Below, in pieces: positions 63,494-64,000 of a DNA stretch of 64,000 nucleotides. Position numbers and translations under genes: made by a program. Below the pieces are notes generated by a model, which was given only the letters and a program-made list of their open reading frames with translations, was not told where the DNA came from and did not search any database. Source of the DNA: JACOTV01 sp964579395 (GTDB lineage: Bacteria; Patescibacteriota; Microgenomatia; UBA1406; GWC2-37-13); assembly GCA_964579395.1 (NCBI GenBank), contig CAZOFT010000005.1, forward strand, positions 1-64,000, given 5' to 3'. Numbering within the stretch: the first letter of the stretch is position 1; the number at the start of each line of letters is the position of its first letter.

Positions 63494-64000
63494 ATGGCTA
63501 TGAATACGTATGTGCTTTTGCTGCGCGGCATCAATGTGGGCGGAAAAAATAGTATGTCGATGGCAAAGCTGAAACACGTTTTGGAAACTGAAGGGTATGC
63601 CGATGTTACCACCTACATCGCAAGCGGGAACATACTGCTTACAACTGATCAGACCGCAACCCATTTGCAGGATCGGGTGGAGACGTTGCTTTCGAAACAC
63701 TTTACCCTGGATAGTTCTCGGATTAAGTGTCTGGCACTTTCAAAAGATACATTTCACCGGGTGATTGCCCACAAACCAAAGGGCTTCGGCGATCATCCTG
63801 AGCAGTATCATTCCGATGCAATATTTCTCATGAATATTGATGAAAAGGAAGCGTTTGCAGTGTTTAGTCCCAGAGATGGTGTGGACGCGATATGGATGGG
63901 TTCTGGTGTCATCTACTCGCAGCGGCTGAGTTCTGCGCGTACCAAAAGCAGACTGAGCAAAATTATGGAATCTCCCCTGTACAAATCAATGACCATACGT
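63494..64000 (+). CDS. DUF1697 family protein, truncated by the window end
   Basis: The open frame from ATG 63494 runs to the window edge (169 codons seen, C-terminus missing). The start MAMNTYVLLLRGINVGGKN and the later VTTYIASGNILLTTD match the DUF1697 signature (LLRGINVGGxxxxxM, TYIxSGNV). Other family blocks are FGDHPEQYHSDAIFLM and VIYSQRLSSARTKSRLSKIM. The biochemical role is unknown; the family is widespread in bacteria. An ATG at 63500 is an alternative start. TATATT (63482-63487) ends 6 bases before the first ATG, again a leaderless-type spacing. It is divergent from the second glycan cluster. Confidence 0.9.
   Translation, partial: MAMNTYVLLLRGINVGGKNSMSMAKLKHVLETEGYADVTTYIASGNILLTTDQTATHLQDRVETLLSKHFTLDSSRIKCLALSKDTFHRVIAHKPKGFGDHPEQYHSDAIFLMNIDEKEAFAVFSPRDGVDAIWMGSGVIYSQRLSSARTKSRLSKIMESPLYKSMTIR

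Noticed and set aside
63401..63700. Longer N-terminus of the GT2 gene at 62627
   Set aside because: The 100 additional residues do not match GT2 and overlap the divergent DUF1697 gene and its promoter.
1..64000. CRISPR arrays, cas genes, integrases, insertion sequences, rRNA genes
   Set aside because: I looked for direct repeats with regular spacers, transposase or integrase motifs and rRNA sequence on both strands and found none.

Overview
The window reads as a compact bacterial chromosome segment of the Candidatus Patescibacteria (CPR) kind. This is an inference from gene content and style; I ran no phylogeny. Supporting points are tightly packed genes (no gene-free stretch over 300 bases), few Shine-Dalgarno sites, an AMP-phosphorylase-like enzyme, an MltG/PBP/MurJ wall set with trimmed enzymes (MurE without its N-terminal domain, MetG without its C-terminal domain), a eukaryote-type hexokinase and a type-2-like IleS. 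TGA is used as an ordinary stop (for example ATGA overlaps at 30189 and 31022), so the Gracilibacteria/Absconditabacteria code does not apply. Many genes carry a sigma70-like -10 box ending only 6-10 bases before the start codon, which predicts leaderless mRNAs.

Layout. 0.1-3.5 kb: iron-sulfur scaffold, one-cluster ferredoxin, a 42-residue zinc-ribbon protein and a two-subunit 2-oxoacid:ferredoxin oxidoreductase. 3.5-5.9 kb: Lon protease under a consensus promoter that overlaps a CIRCE-like operator. 5.9-14.3 kb (minus): surface-glycan operon (GT2, O-antigen ligase-like, GT39-like, three GT4) ending with a FemAB-type aminoacyltransferase. 14.4-19.8 kb: tRNA-Met, then a minus-strand group of small membrane protein, MetG, class A PBP, Dtd and a GT2-like protein. 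19.8-24.7 kb (plus): S15, PNPase, FtsK. 24.7-29.7 kb (minus): MurJ, AMP/thymidine phosphorylase, MltG, hexokinase.

29.8-45.1 kb (plus): a division and cell-wall (dcw) cluster, mraZ-rsmH-ftsL-ftsI-murE-murC-murB-murA-dgkA-mraY-ftsW-murG-ftsQ-ftsA-ftsZ, preceded by four 10-base-phased MraZ-type repeats. murD, murF and ddl are not in it. 45.1-52.4 kb (plus): an unknown/TyrA-like/unknown trio, IleS, RodA, L21, L27 and a ParB-HTH protein.

52.3-57 kb is the most unusual part: LepB; a membrane protein whose open frame runs in phase through a complete tRNA-Thr; three tandem paralogues of a family I do not recognise; an AT-rich Ldh_2-family gene with altered hallmark histidines; a GIY-YIG protein; three 15-base palindromes; and tRNA-Gly. 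57-64 kb: a deoxyribosyltransferase-like/RHH fusion, an amino-acid permease with a Usp-like tail, a second glycan cluster on the minus strand (GT2, GT4, GT2, O-antigen ligase) and a truncated DUF1697 gene.

Together the genes describe a cell that makes peptidoglycan and divides with FtsZ, decorates its surface with glycans, and has a ferredoxin-linked 2-oxoacid oxidoreductase.
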